Assembly (NCBI RefSeq): GCF_017592545.1
Contig: NZ_JAGFOA010000002.1
Location: 434,001-498,000 of the forward strand
DNA from: Microbacterium stercoris
GTDB lineage: Bacteria > Actinomycetota > Actinomycetes > Actinomycetales > Microbacteriaceae
DNA: 64,000 nt
Reading direction: 5' to 3'
The notes under the pieces are model-generated. The model saw only the letters and a program-made list of their open reading frames with translations, was not told where the DNA came from and did no database searches. Positions 1-8,468 of the stretch are shown piece by piece. Every line of letters starts with the position of its first letter. The first letter of the stretch is position 1. Made by a program: the position numbers and the translations under genes.

Positions 1-1
1 G

Positions 2-481
2 CCGGTGGGCGGCTGGGTCGCCGACATCGTCGGACGCAAGACGCTGCTGGTGTTCTTCGGCATCGGCGGCGTGCTCTACACGTGGTTCCTGATCACGGCG
101 CTGCCCGCGCAGGAGAGCCCCGTCATCGCCTTCCTGATCCTGTTCGGCGGCTTCATCATCCTGACCGGCTACACCTCGATCAACGCGGTGGTGAAGGCGC
201 AGCTCTTCCCCACCCACATCCGGGCGCTGGGCGTCGGGTTCGGGTACGCCCTGGCGAACTCGGTGTTCGGTGGAACCGCCCCGCTGCTCTTCCAGGCGGC
301 CTCGGCCGCGGACCGGGTGCCGCTGTTCATCGTGTACGTCACGATCGCGATCGGCGCCTCGCTGGTGGTCTATCTGCTGTTCCTGAAGAACCGCGCGCCG
401 AACTGGATCGACGACGAGGTCGCGATGCAGGAGGCGCAGGATGTGCGCCTCGCGGCGCGCCAGGACGCGCGGGTGCGCTGA
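2..481 (+). CDS. MFS metabolite:proton symporter, C-terminal part (5' truncated by window)
   Basis: The frame is open from the first bases and ends at a TGA, so only the last ~159 residues of an inner-membrane carrier are present. The fragment begins with the cytoplasmic-loop signature GWVADIVGRK of the major facilitator superfamily, followed by about four hydrophobic segments and a charged C-terminal tail. The sequence QLFPTHIRALGVGFGYALANSVFGG is split across a loop and helix typical of the metabolite:H+ symporter (MHS) group, which includes alpha-ketoglutarate and shikimate permeases. The substrate cannot be assigned from this part. It precedes the sugar ABC operon on the same strand, but a 149-bp gap with its own operator separates them. 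Confidence 0.8.
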   Translation, partial: PVGGWVADIVGRKTLLVFFGIGGVLYTWFLITALPAQESPVIAFLILFGGFIILTGYTSINAVVKAQLFPTHIRALGVGFGYALANSVFGGTAPLLFQAASAADRVPLFIVYVTIAIGASLVVYLLFLKNRAPNWIDDEVAMQEAQDVRLAARQDARVR

Positions 482-580
482 ATTCGTGTTTCCGCGTGGT
501 TCCGCCCGAGGAAGCGCTTTCACGGGTGTGACCGTGCGCATCCCGCTTGACGGCCCGGGACGCGCGGGGGCTATCATCCA

Positions 581-596
581 TTTGAACCGTTTCAAA
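581..596 (+). promoter_or_regulatory. LacI-type operator before the sugar ABC operon
   Basis: TTTGAACCGTTTCAAA is an inverted repeat with 6-bp arms around a CG centre, the usual shape of a LacI/GalR operator. It lies 34 bp before the ATPase start, just after a possible -10 TATCAT at 572-577, so a bound repressor would cover the transcription start. Its cognate regulator is not evident in the window; the LacI gene at 7358-8368 fits the different operators at 10.2-10.3 kb better. Confidence 0.6.
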
Positions 597-630
597 TCTG
601 ACGGATCTCAAGGAAGAGAGCCCCTGCGTC

Positions 631-2178
631 ATGGTCGTCGCACCCCCCGAATCGCCGGTCCCGGCTGATCCGCCGTCCTCCCCGGCTTCGCCCCTGCTCG
701 AGCTGACCGACGTCGCCAAGGCCTTCGGCGCGGTCGTCGCCCTGCGCTCGGGCAGCCTCGCGCTGCATCGCGGGTCGATCCACGCCCTGATCGGCGAGAA
801 CGGCGCGGGCAAGTCCACGCTCGTGAAGATCATCGCCGGCCTGTATCAGCGCGACTCGGGCGGGTTCACGCTCGACGGCGACGAGGTCGACTTCGCCAGC
901 ACGGCGCAGTCGAAGGCCGCCGGCATCGCGGTGATCTACCAGGAGCCGACGCTCTTCCCCGACCTCTCGGTCGTCGAGAACATCTTCATGGGGCGTCAGC
1001 CCACCACCCGCACGGGCGGCATCGACCGCCGCGCCATGCGCGAGGAGGCCGTGGCGATCTTCGACCGCCTCGGTGTGCGGATCGATCCGGATCGCGTCAC
1101 GGACGGACTCTCGATCGCCGACCAGCAGATCATCGAGATCGCCAAGGCCATCTCACTCGACGCGCGTGTGCTCATCATGGACGAGCCCACCGCCGCCCTC
1201 TCGGGAGTCGAGGTCGAGCGCCTGTTCGCCGTCGCACGGAGCCTGCGCGACGAGGGCCGAGCGCTGATGTTCATCTCGCACCGCTTCGACGAGGTGTTCG
1301 CGCTGTGCGACACCGTGACCGTGATGCGCGACGGCGCCTACGTCGCGACCACGCCGATCTCGGAGACCACGGTCGACGCGCTCGTGCGTCAGATGGTGGG
1401 GCGCGACGTGACCGACCTGTTCCCGAAGCTCGAGGCGCAGATCGGCGACGTGGTGCTCGAGGTCGAGGGGCTGAGCCGCCGCGGAGTGTTCCGCGACATC
1501 ACGTTCCAGCTGCGCGCGGGAGAGATCGTGGGACTGGCAGGCCTCGTCGGCGCCGGCCGCAGCGAGGTCGCCCGAGCCGTCTTCGGCGTGGACCGCTACG
1601 ACTCGGGCTCGGTGCGCCTGTCGGGTCGCGCGCTTCCCAAGGGCGACGTGCGGGCCGCCACCGCCCGCGGCGTCGCGCTGGTGCCCGAGGACCGTCGCAA
1701 GCAGGGCCTTGTGCTCGACCAGAGCGTCACCCGCAACACCGCGCTGGCGATCCGCAGCCGCCTCTCGAGGTGGGGTCTGCTGTGGGAGTCGCGCGAGACC
1801 GCCGCCTCGCGCGAGTGGGCCAGCCGCCTCGAGGTGAAGACCAGCGCGCTGGACACCGAGGTCGGAACCCTCTCGGGCGGAAACCAGCAGAAGGTCGTGC
1901 TGGGCAAGTGGCTCGCCACGCACCCCAGCGTGCTGATCGTCGATGAGCCCACCCGCGGCATCGACGTGGGCACCAAGTCGGAGGTGCACCGGCTGCTCTC
2001 GCAGCTCGCCCAGGAGGGCCTGGCGATCCTCATGATCTCGTCCGAGCTGCCGGAGGTGCTCGGCATGGCCGACCGCGTGCTCGTGATGCGCGAGGGTCGG
2101 ATCACCGGCGAGTTCTCGCGCGCGGAAGCGACCCCGGAGAACGTCATGACCGCCGCGACAGCAGAGGCGGCCGCCTGA
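631..2178 (+). CDS. Sugar ABC transporter ATPase with two nucleotide-binding domains (rhamnose/ribose type)
   Basis: This 515-residue cytoplasmic protein energises import of a monosaccharide. It has the duplicated architecture of the RbsA/RhaT/MglA family. Domain 1 has Walker A GENGAGKST at residues 55-63 and Walker B before DEPTAALSG. Domain 2 carries the signature LSGGNQQKVVLGKW and Walker B followed by DEPTRGIDVG. As usual in the family, domain 2 has a divergent P-loop (GLVGAGRSE). An AAGGAAGAGAG stretch upstream can serve as ribosome binding site. The stop overlaps the next start (TGATG), indicating translational coupling with the permease. The binding protein downstream looks most like rhamnose-binding proteins, so rhamnose is the favoured substrate, by inference only. 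Confidence 0.9.
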   Translation: MVVAPPESPVPADPPSSPASPLLELTDVAKAFGAVVALRSGSLALHRGSIHALIGENGAGKSTLVKIIAGLYQRDSGGFTLDGDEVDFASTAQSKAAGIAVIYQEPTLFPDLSVVENIFMGRQPTTRTGGIDRRAMREEAVAIFDRLGVRIDPDRVTDGLSIADQQIIEIAKAISLDARVLIMDEPTAALSGVEVERLFAVARSLRDEGRALMFISHRFDEVFALCDTVTVMRDGAYVATTPISETTVDALVRQMVGRDVTDLFPKLEAQIGDVVLEVEGLSRRGVFRDITFQLRAGEIVGLAGLVGAGRSEVARAVFGVDRYDSGSVRLSGRALPKGDVRAATARGVALVPEDRRKQGLVLDQSVTRNTALAIRSRLSRWGLLWESRETAASREWASRLEVKTSALDTEVGTLSGGNQQKVVLGKWLATHPSVLIVDEPTRGIDVGTKSEVHRLLSQLAQEGLAILMISSELPEVLGMADRVLVMREGRITGEFSRAEATPENVMTAATAEAAA

Positions 2179-3170
2179 TGCGCATCCTGAAGTCCCTGCT
2201 CACCGCGCGCGAGACGGGCATCCTGCTCGCGCTGATCCTGGTGATCGTCGCCGCGACCGTGGCGAACCCGTCGTTCGTCTTCTCGCGCGACGGGTCGCGC
2301 GACCTGCTGCTGACGCCCTCGCTGCTGCTGCTGGTGGCCGTCGGCCAGGCCGTGGTGATCATCACGCGCAACGTCGACCTGTCGGTGGGCTCGGTCGTGG
2401 GTCTCACCGCCTACCTGACCGGGCGCCTGTTCATCGACGTACCCGGCATCCCGCCGATCGTGGTGTTCCTCGCGGGCGGCCTGCTGGGCGCGCTGCTCGG
2501 GCTCGTCAACGGCGCGCTCGTCGCCTACGCGAAGGTGCCCGCACTCGTGATCACCCTCGGCACGATGTACATCTACCGCGGCATCAACATCGCGTGGACC
2601 GGATCCGACCGGATCAACGCGTCGGATCTGCCGAAGGACTTCCGCGGTCTCGGCACCGGCATGTTCCTTGGGCTGCCGTACCTGACTCTCATCGCCTTCG
2701 CGGTGCTGATCGTCGCGGCCTGGTACCTGCACACCCGCCGCTCGGGCCGCGAGCTCTACGCGATCGGATCCGACCCCGCCGCCGCGCACCTGTACGGTCT
2801 GCCGGTCACGAACCGCGTGCTGATGGCGTTCCTCGTCTCGGGCGCGCTGTCGGGCTTCGCGGGGGTGCTGTTCGCCGCCCGCTACGGCACCGTGGCCTCC
2901 AACGCCGGCACGGGCTGGGAGCTGCAGGCCATCGGCGCGGCCGTCATCGGCGGCGTGGCCATGGCGGGCGGCGCGGGAACCGTGTGGGGAGCCGCCGTCG
3001 GCGCCTTCCTGCTGCTCACCATCAACCGGGCGCTGCCCATCATCGGCATCGACGACTTCTGGCAGCAGGCCGTGGTCGGCGCGCTGATCATCGGCGCCAT
3101 CGTGCTCGACCGCGTGCTGGCCGTGCGCCGGCACCGCAAGCTCATCGCCGAGCGAGAGGACCACCGCTGA
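2178..3170 (+). CDS. Sugar ABC transporter permease 1 (BPD transp_2 type)
   Basis: This 330-residue integral membrane protein is one half of the translocation channel of the sugar importer. It has the multi-helix layout and family signatures of ribose/rhamnose permeases, such as NVDLSVGSVVGL near residue 65, the NGALVAYAKVPALVITLGTM segment, and GAAVIGGVAMAGGAGTVWGA near the C-terminus. Its start overlaps the ATPase stop and its own stop overlaps the second permease start, so the three are translated as a coupled unit. In RhaP/RhaQ-like systems two different permeases form a heterodimer, as expected here. Confidence 0.9.
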   Translation: MRILKSLLTARETGILLALILVIVAATVANPSFVFSRDGSRDLLLTPSLLLLVAVGQAVVIITRNVDLSVGSVVGLTAYLTGRLFIDVPGIPPIVVFLAGGLLGALLGLVNGALVAYAKVPALVITLGTMYIYRGINIAWTGSDRINASDLPKDFRGLGTGMFLGLPYLTLIAFAVLIVAAWYLHTRRSGRELYAIGSDPAAAHLYGLPVTNRVLMAFLVSGALSGFAGVLFAARYGTVASNAGTGWELQAIGAAVIGGVAMAGGAGTVWGAAVGAFLLLTINRALPIIGIDDFWQQAVVGALIIGAIVLDRVLAVRRHRKLIAEREDHR

Positions 3171-4246
3171 TGTCCGCACCGGCCACCACCGTCGTCGGCA
3201 CGGCCACCCCGGCCCACGCCCACCCGCTCTGGCGCCGCTGGCTGTTCACCCGCGAGGCCGCGATCATCGCGCTGCTCGTGATCGTGATCGTCTATGCGCT
3301 CGCAACCGTGCGCAACTTCGGCAGCCCGCTGACGCTCACCTACCTGCTGCGCGACACCGCGCCGATCCTGCTCATCGCCCTGCCGATGACCCTCGTCATC
3401 GTGACCGAGGAGATCGACCTCTCGGTCGCCTCGATCCTGGGACTGTCGAGCGTGCTGACCGGCGTGCTGACCCAGGCCGGGGCTCCGTTCCCGCTCGCGG
3501 CTCTCGTCGCGATCGTGGCCGGTGCGGTGTGCGGCGTCGTCAACGGATTCCTCGTGACCGTGGTGGGGCTGCCCTCGCTGGCCGTCACCATCGGCACGCT
3601 CGCGCTGTTCCGCGGCATCGCCGTGGGCCTGCTGGGCACAACGGCGATCACGGAGTTCCCCGAGGAGTGGACGGATCTCGCGAAGGCGCTGATCCCCGGC
3701 ACCCCGATCCCGGTGATCATGATCCCGTTCGCGATTCTCGCGATCGTGTTCGCGGTGCTGCTGCACTTCACGCCCTTCGGGCGGGCGCTGTACGCCATCG
3801 GCCTCTCGAAGGAGGCGGCACACTTCTCTGGCATCGACGTGGCGAAGACGAAGTTCACGCTGTTTGTGCTCTCGGGAGCCGTCTCGGGCTTCGCCGGCGT
3901 CTACTTCACGCTGCTCTACAGCAACGCGCGCGGCGACAACGCCACCGGCATGGAGCTGCAGATCATCGCGGCCGTGCTGCTCGGCGGCGTCTCGATCTTC
4001 GGCGGACGCGGCGCCCTCCACGGCGTCATCGCGGGCGTGCTGCTGATCGGCACGCTCGGCAGCGCGCTGCGCCTCGCGGGCGTCAGCGGCGAGGTCATCA
4101 ACATCATCACCGGCGTGCTGCTGATCCTGTCCGTCGTGTCGGCCGCGGTGCTCGCATGGGCACGCGGACGCCGGATCGCCCTCATCGGACGGCGACGTCT
4201 GCGCACCGCGCGCGCCGCCGGATCCGCCTCGAAACCCCTGCAGTAA
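3170..4246 (+). CDS. Sugar ABC transporter permease 2 (BPD transp_2 type)
   Basis: This 358-residue membrane protein is paralogous to the preceding permease: it shares the EIDLSVASILGLS signature, the NGFLVTVVGLPSLAVTIGTL segment and the AAVLLGGVSIFGGRG loop near the C-terminus. The ATG sits inside the TGATG junction with permease 1, which fixes the start; the frame runs open upstream but that part is only a shadow of permease 1. It has a longer N-terminal cytoplasmic tail (about 45 residues before the first helix) and a basic C-terminus. It likely forms a heterodimeric channel with permease 1. Confidence 0.9.
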   Translation: MSAPATTVVGTATPAHAHPLWRRWLFTREAAIIALLVIVIVYALATVRNFGSPLTLTYLLRDTAPILLIALPMTLVIVTEEIDLSVASILGLSSVLTGVLTQAGAPFPLAALVAIVAGAVCGVVNGFLVTVVGLPSLAVTIGTLALFRGIAVGLLGTTAITEFPEEWTDLAKALIPGTPIPVIMIPFAILAIVFAVLLHFTPFGRALYAIGLSKEAAHFSGIDVAKTKFTLFVLSGAVSGFAGVYFTLLYSNARGDNATGMELQIIAAVLLGGVSIFGGRGALHGVIAGVLLIGTLGSALRLAGVSGEVINIITGVLLILSVVSAAVLAWARGRRIALIGRRRLRTARAAGSASKPLQ

Positions 4247-4271
4247 CCCCACACCAAGGAGAGCAACAACG

Positions 4272-5321
4272 ATGTTCGGATTCCGAAAGACCCGCGCGCT
4301 GCTGGGAGCAGCCGCGCTCACGATCGGCGTCGCGCTCGTCGCGTCGGGCTGCACCGCCGGCGGCGGTGCGCCCGAGGGCGGCAACGGCGGCGGCGAGGGC
4401 GGTGGCGAGGCCATCACCGTCACGTTCCTGCCCAAGAACCTGGGCAACCCGTACTTCGACACCTCGAGCAAGGGCGGCAAGGCCGCGGTCGAGGCGTTCG
4501 GCGGCGCCTTCGAGGAGGTCGGCCCGACCGAGGCCAGCCCCACCTCGCAGGTGCAGTACATCCAGACCGCCGCGCAGCAGGGCGTCAACGGCCTGGTCAT
4601 CTCGGCCAACGACCCGAGCGCGCTGTGCGACGCGCTCGAGGAGGCGCGCTCGGCGGGCACCAAGATCGTCACCTTCGACTCGGACACCGACCCGGAGTGC
4701 CGCGACCTGTTCATCAACCAGGCCACCGCCGAGGGCATCGCCAAGGCGCAGGTCGACCTGATCGCCGAGCAGATCGGCGACGCGGGCGAGATCGCGATCC
4801 TGTCGGCGTCGGCCAACGCCACCAACCAGAACGCGTGGATCGAGCTCATGAAGACCGAGCTCGAGGCGAACCACCCCGACATCACGCTGGTGGACACGGT
4901 CTACGGTGACGACGACGACCAGAAGTCGTTCGACCAGACCGCCGCGCTGCTGCAGTCGCACCCGAACCTGAAGGGCATCATCTCGCCCACGACGGTCGGC
5001 ATCGCCGCGGCGGCTCGCTACCTGTCGACCTCGGAGTTCAAGGGCAAGGTCGCCCTGACGGGCCTCGGCACCCCGAACCAGATGCGCGAGTACGTCGAGG
5101 ACGGCACCGTCACGGCCTTCGCCCTGTGGAACCCCGAGGACCTCGGCTACCTTGCGGCCTTCGCCGCGCAGGCGCTGGTCGCCGGTGACATCACGGGCGA
5201 GGAGGGCGACAGCTTCGAGGCCGGCGACCTCGGCGAGTTCGAGGTCGGCGCCGACGGCACCGTGCTCCTCGGCGACCCGTTCGTCTTCAACGCGGACAAC
5301 ATCGGCGACTTCGACTTCTGA
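4272..5321 (+). CDS. Sugar ABC transporter substrate-binding lipoprotein (RhaS-like)
   Basis: This 349-residue secreted lipoprotein captures the sugar for the preceding permeases. It has a lipoprotein signal peptide ending in VASGC with the lipidated cysteine at residue 27, a Gly/Glu-rich linker, then a periplasmic-binding-protein fold of the ribose/AI-2 type (peripla_BP_4). The N-terminal FLPKNLGNPYFDT and the segment KGIISPTTVGIAAAARY are reminiscent of rhamnose-binding RhaS proteins. It is the last gene of the operon, 25 bp after permease 2 with an AGGAGA ribosome binding site, and is followed at once by a strong terminator. Rhamnose specificity is inferred from remembered family features; another deoxysugar or AI-2-like ligand remains possible. 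Confidence 0.85.
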   Translation: MFGFRKTRALLGAAALTIGVALVASGCTAGGGAPEGGNGGGEGGGEAITVTFLPKNLGNPYFDTSSKGGKAAVEAFGGAFEEVGPTEASPTSQVQYIQTAAQQGVNGLVISANDPSALCDALEEARSAGTKIVTFDSDTDPECRDLFINQATAEGIAKAQVDLIAEQIGDAGEIAILSASANATNQNAWIELMKTELEANHPDITLVDTVYGDDDDQKSFDQTAALLQSHPNLKGIISPTTVGIAAAARYLSTSEFKGKVALTGLGTPNQMREYVEDGTVTAFALWNPEDLGYLAAFAAQALVAGDITGEEGDSFEAGDLGEFEVGADGTVLLGDPFVFNADNIGDFDF

Positions 5322-5330
5322 GCCACCAAC

Positions 5331-5366
5331 ACAAGAGCCCGGCCCCCGTGGGGGTCGGGCTCTTGT
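5331..5366 (+). terminator. Rho-independent terminator of the sugar ABC operon
   Basis: A long hairpin with arms ACAAGAGCCCGG / TCGGGCTCTTGT continuing through a C/G-rich top around a GTG loop lies 9 bp after the binding-protein stop. Confidence 0.85.
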
Positions 5367-5370
5367 CTTG

Positions 5371-5450
5371 CTCAGAACACGTGCTGTCAGCGAGGACGTG
5401 CCGAATCGGATCCGATCAGGCATGTCCTCGCGGAGAACACGTCCTTTCAG
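5371..5450. repeat. 80-bp imperfect palindromic intergenic repeat, copy A
   Basis: The element is an inverted repeat whose inner arms are GCGAGGACGTGCC and GGCATGTCCTCGC around ATCGGATCCGAT. A second copy lies at 34191-34274, with shared blocks such as ACACGTGCT and GATCAGGCA. Both copies sit between the 3' ends of convergent genes beside a terminator, like REP elements. Confidence 0.7.
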
Positions 5451-5457
5451 GCTCGCG

Positions 5458-7080
5458 TCAGCGCGCGGTGCCGGGGGCCTGCGCGCGGCGCGGGCCGGTG
5501 CGGCGACGCGGCGCCGAGGAGTTCGCGGCCGAAGCCGAGCCACCGTGCGCCGAGCCGCCGTGCGCGGGACGCTGTGCGGGCTGGCCCGTCGAGGTGCTGT
5601 AGGTCGGCTTCGCGCCGGCGCCCTGGGCGCCGCGCTGGCCGCCCTGGCCGCGGCCCTGACCCTGGCGCTGGCCGCCCTGCGCGGCGGACTGGCCGCCGCC
5701 CTGGCCGCCGCGACCGCCGCGTCCGCGGCCGCCGCTCTGGCCCTGGCGCTGTCCGCCGTCGGCGCCCTCGCGGGCCGCGCGCTTGCGGCGGGCGTTGGCG
5801 CCCTGCGACTGACCGCCGCCGGTGGAGCCCTCGGCCGGCGCGTTGCCGACGCCGGGACCGCCCGCGCGGGGGGCCACGCGCTCGGCGACCTCGCCCGTGA
5901 GGCGGATGACGGCGGTGTGGTTCGCGGTGACGTGCTGCGGCTTGGCGTCGATGCCCGCGCGGCGCAGCAGGATCTCGGTGTCCTTGCGCTGCGAGGGCAC
6001 CATCAGGGTGACGACGTCGCCCGTGTTACCGGCGCGAGCCGTGCGCCCCGAGCGGTGCAGGTACGCCTTGTGCTCGGCGGGCGGGTCGACGTGGACGACC
6101 AGGTCGACGCCGTCGACGTGCACACCGCGGGCGGCGACGTCGGTGGCGACGAGCACCTTCACCAGGCCCGACGAGAAGTCGGCGAGGTTGCGGTCACGGG
6201 CGTTCTGCGACAGGTTGCCGTGCAGGTCGACCGCGGGGATGCCGGCGGCGGTGAGCTGGCGGGCCAGCTTCTTGGCCTGGTGCTTCGTGCGGGTGAAGAA
6301 CATGCGGCGGGCGGTGCCGGAGGCGAGGGCCTTGATGACCTCGGTCTTCAGCTCGGTGCTCGAGATCTCGAACACGTGGTGCGTCATCTGCGCGACGGGC
6401 GACTCGGCCGAGTCGATCGCGATGTGCTCCGGGTTCGGCAGGAAGCGGCTGACGAGCTTGTCCACGCCGTTGTCGAGCGTGGCCGAGAAGAACATGCGCT
6501 GGCCGCCGGCCGGCGTCTTCGACAGGATGCGCGTCACGCCGGGCAGGAAGCCCAGGTCGGCCATGTGGTCGGCCTCGTCGAGCACGGTCACCGCGATGCG
6601 GTCGAGGCGCACGACACCCTGGCCCATCAGGTCCTCGAGTCGGCCGGGGCAGGCCACCACGATGTCGACGCCGCGCGCGAAGGCGGTCTCCTGCGTGTTC
6701 TGCGACACGCCGCCGAAGACGGTCGTGACGGTCATGCCGGCCGACTTGGCGAGCGGCTCCACCGTGCGGGTGATCTGGGTGGCGAGCTCACGCGTGGGAG
6801 CCAGCACCAGGGCGACGGGCGAACCGGCCCGTCCGCGCTGACCCGCCTGCGCGAGACGCGCGACGAGCGGGATGGCGAAGGCGAGGGTCTTGCCGGATCC
6901 GGTCTTGCCGCGACCGAGCACGTCACGGCCCGCGAGGGTCGAGGGCAGCGTCTCGCGCTGGATGGGGAAGGGCGTCGGGCGCTCCATCGCGACGAGCGCG
7001 TCGACGAGCACGGAGGGGACGCCGAGGTCGGCGAAGGAGATCTGCGTATCGTTCGTCTGCGTCAAAGGGGCAGAAGTCAT
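5458..7080 (-). CDS. DEAD-box ATP-dependent RNA helicase (RhlE-like)
   Basis: This 540-residue cytoplasmic protein unwinds RNA, probably in ribosome assembly or RNA turnover. It has the helicase core in order: Q motif around PFPIQ (38-42), motif I GRGKTGSGKT (56-65), DEAD in VLDEADHMADLGFLPG, SAT in FFSATLD, and motif VI HRSGRTARAG. The last ~140 residues form a Gly/Gln/Arg-rich low-complexity tail, common in actinobacterial RhlE-type helicases and likely RNA-binding. The chosen ATG is preceded by GAAAGA and begins MTSAPLTQTND; the frame stays open 66 codons further upstream without family resemblance. The 277-bp upstream region may be a long leader. Confidence 0.9.
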   Translation of the reverse strand: MTSAPLTQTNDTQISFADLGVPSVLVDALVAMERPTPFPIQRETLPSTLAGRDVLGRGKTGSGKTLAFAIPLVARLAQAGQRGRAGSPVALVLAPTRELATQITRTVEPLAKSAGMTVTTVFGGVSQNTQETAFARGVDIVVACPGRLEDLMGQGVVRLDRIAVTVLDEADHMADLGFLPGVTRILSKTPAGGQRMFFSATLDNGVDKLVSRFLPNPEHIAIDSAESPVAQMTHHVFEISSTELKTEVIKALASGTARRMFFTRTKHQAKKLARQLTAAGIPAVDLHGNLSQNARDRNLADFSSGLVKVLVATDVAARGVHVDGVDLVVHVDPPAEHKAYLHRSGRTARAGNTGDVVTLMVPSQRKDTEILLRRAGIDAKPQHVTANHTAVIRLTGEVAERVAPRAGGPGVGNAPAEGSTGGGQSQGANARRKRAAREGADGGQRQGQSGGRGRGGRGGQGGGQSAAQGGQRQGQGRGQGGQRGAQGAGAKPTYSTSTGQPAQRPAHGGSAHGGSASAANSSAPRRRTGPRRAQAPGTAR

Positions 7081-7268
7081 GGTTGTCTTTCGATGCTCCG
7101 GCCGCGCACGCGCGTGAGCGCAGGCGCAACGGTGCGCACGGCCGGGGGTGGCGAACTCGGCGGATGCCGGATCCGTTCGCCGCGGCAGGATGAGCGGGTC
7201 GTTCAGCCGGATGATCCGGCGAGCCCTGTCGAGACACGACGATGCGCTCGAGATCCGAGCGCACACCG

Positions 7269-7274
7269 ACTTTA
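7269..7274 (-). promoter_or_regulatory. Possible -10 element (TAAAGT) of the helicase gene
   Basis: On the minus strand GATAAAGT is the only clearly AT-rich hexamer in the 277-bp gap upstream of the helicase. If used, it would give a leader of roughly 180 nt. The leader would contain the palindrome GCCGGATGATCCGGC at 7206-7220. No other gene or RNA is seen in this gap. Confidence 0.35.
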
Positions 7275-7357
7275 TCACCCGGGGCTGTGCCCGAGCCGAG
7301 CGGTGGCGTCAGGCGCGGAGATCCGCTCCCGCGCAGTCAGACTGACGCGGATCCGGA

Positions 7358-8368
7358 TCAGTCGCGCGGGCGGGAGGTGGACGATCGCACGCGCAGCTCG
7401 AACGGCAGCGGGGTGTCCGCGGGCATCTCGGCGTCCCGCGGCTCGAGCTGCGCCATCAGCACGTCGACGGCGGCGGCGCCCTGCTCGCGCGGGAACTGCG
7501 CGACGGTGGTGAGGCCGAAGAACTCGGACTGGTCGTGGTCGTCGACCCCGATGATCGAGATGTCGTTGGGCACCTGGAGGCCGAGATCGCGCGCGGCCAG
7601 CATGGCGCCGAACGCCATCTCGTCGGACGCCGCGAAGATCGCCGTCGGACGTTCGCGCAGGGGACCGAGCAGCTGCTTGGCGGCGCGGTAGCCGCCCTCG
7701 ATGGTGAAGTCGGCGTCGGCGATGCGCGTGGCGACGATCGGGAGCTCGGCGTCGTTCATGGCGGCCTCGAAGCCCTGGCGGCGCTTTGTCGGCAGGTGGA
7801 AGTCGGCGTCCGACTCGTGGTCGCCGCCGATCAGGCCGATGCGGGTGTGTCCGAGGCCGACGAGGTGCTCGGTGGCGAGGCGCGCGACGGCCACGTCGTC
7901 GATCGCGAGCGTGTGCACGCCGGGGATCGGACCGCCGACGCCGACCAGCGGCTTGCCGATCGCGTGCAGGCGGGTGACCTCGGGCTCGGTGAGCTCGAGC
8001 GACACGGCGATCACCGCGTCGACGCGCTGGCGCAGCAGGAAGTGCTCGAACACCTCGCGACGCTCGTCGCCGTCGCCGGCGAGGTTGTAGAGGGTGACGT
8101 CGTAGCCCGCGCGCATCAGCCGCTGCTGGGCGCCCTCGAGCACGGTGGTGAAGTACCAGCGGTTGAGGAAGGGCAGCACGATGCCCACGTTTCGCGTGCG
8201 TCCGGAGGCCAGCGACGACGCCGCCTGCGACACCACGTAGCCGAGCTCGCTGGCCGCCTCGAGCACCTTCTCCCGCGCCTTCGCGGACACGTGCCCGCGG
8301 CCCGAGAGCGCGCGCGACACCGTGGCCGTGGACACCCCGGCCAGACGGGCCACCTCAGCGATGCTCAT
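7358..8368 (-). CDS. LacI family transcriptional regulator
   Basis: This 336-residue DNA-binding repressor starts with the canonical LacI helix-turn-helix: MSIAEVARLAGVSTATVSRAL, then the hinge region SQAASSLASGRTRNVGIVLP. The rest is a periplasmic-binding-protein-like effector domain, with TAIFAASDEMAFGAM and ISIIGVDDHDQSEFFGLTTV typical of maltose/alpha-glucoside regulators. It lies directly downstream of the alpha-glucosidase gene on the same strand, separated by a terminator hairpin. The two operators at 10220-10233 and 10329-10342 in the alpha-glucosidase/malE control region are its most likely targets, with release by a maltose-like sugar; this is inference from position and operator type. 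Confidence 0.93.
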   Translation of the reverse strand: MSIAEVARLAGVSTATVSRALSGRGHVSAKAREKVLEAASELGYVVSQAASSLASGRTRNVGIVLPFLNRWYFTTVLEGAQQRLMRAGYDVTLYNLAGDGDERREVFEHFLLRQRVDAVIAVSLELTEPEVTRLHAIGKPLVGVGGPIPGVHTLAIDDVAVARLATEHLVGLGHTRIGLIGGDHESDADFHLPTKRRQGFEAAMNDAELPIVATRIADADFTIEGGYRAAKQLLGPLRERPTAIFAASDEMAFGAMLAARDLGLQVPNDISIIGVDDHDQSEFFGLTTVAQFPREQGAAAVDVLMAQLEPRDAEMPADTPLPFELRVRSSTSRPRD

Positions 8369-8405
8369 TCACGCGCTCCCTTGCGACGTTCGTTCATACG
8401 TGTTG

Positions 8406-8439
8406 TCGAGGGGCGGATCCGGATGGATCCGCCCCTCGA
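8406..8439 (-). terminator. Terminator of the alpha-glucosidase gene
   Basis: Perfect 15-bp arms TCGAGGGGCGGATCC / GGATCCGCCCCTCGA around a GGAT loop, 30 bp after the alpha-glucosidase stop on the minus strand. It lacks a T tract. Confidence 0.75.
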
Positions 8440-8468
8440 TTATCGCGTCGATCCGGAGCGGCTCCGGA

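Noticed and set aside
1596..3179. Long minus-strand frame opposite the sugar ABC operon
   Set aside because: Antisense to well-conserved ABC genes; composition rich in His, Arg and Gln without any recognisable motif.
5152..7512. A 2.3-kb plus-strand open frame opposite the helicase gene
   Set aside because: It is antisense to the conserved DEAD-box motifs and shows only low-complexity Gly/Arg/Ala/Val sequence.
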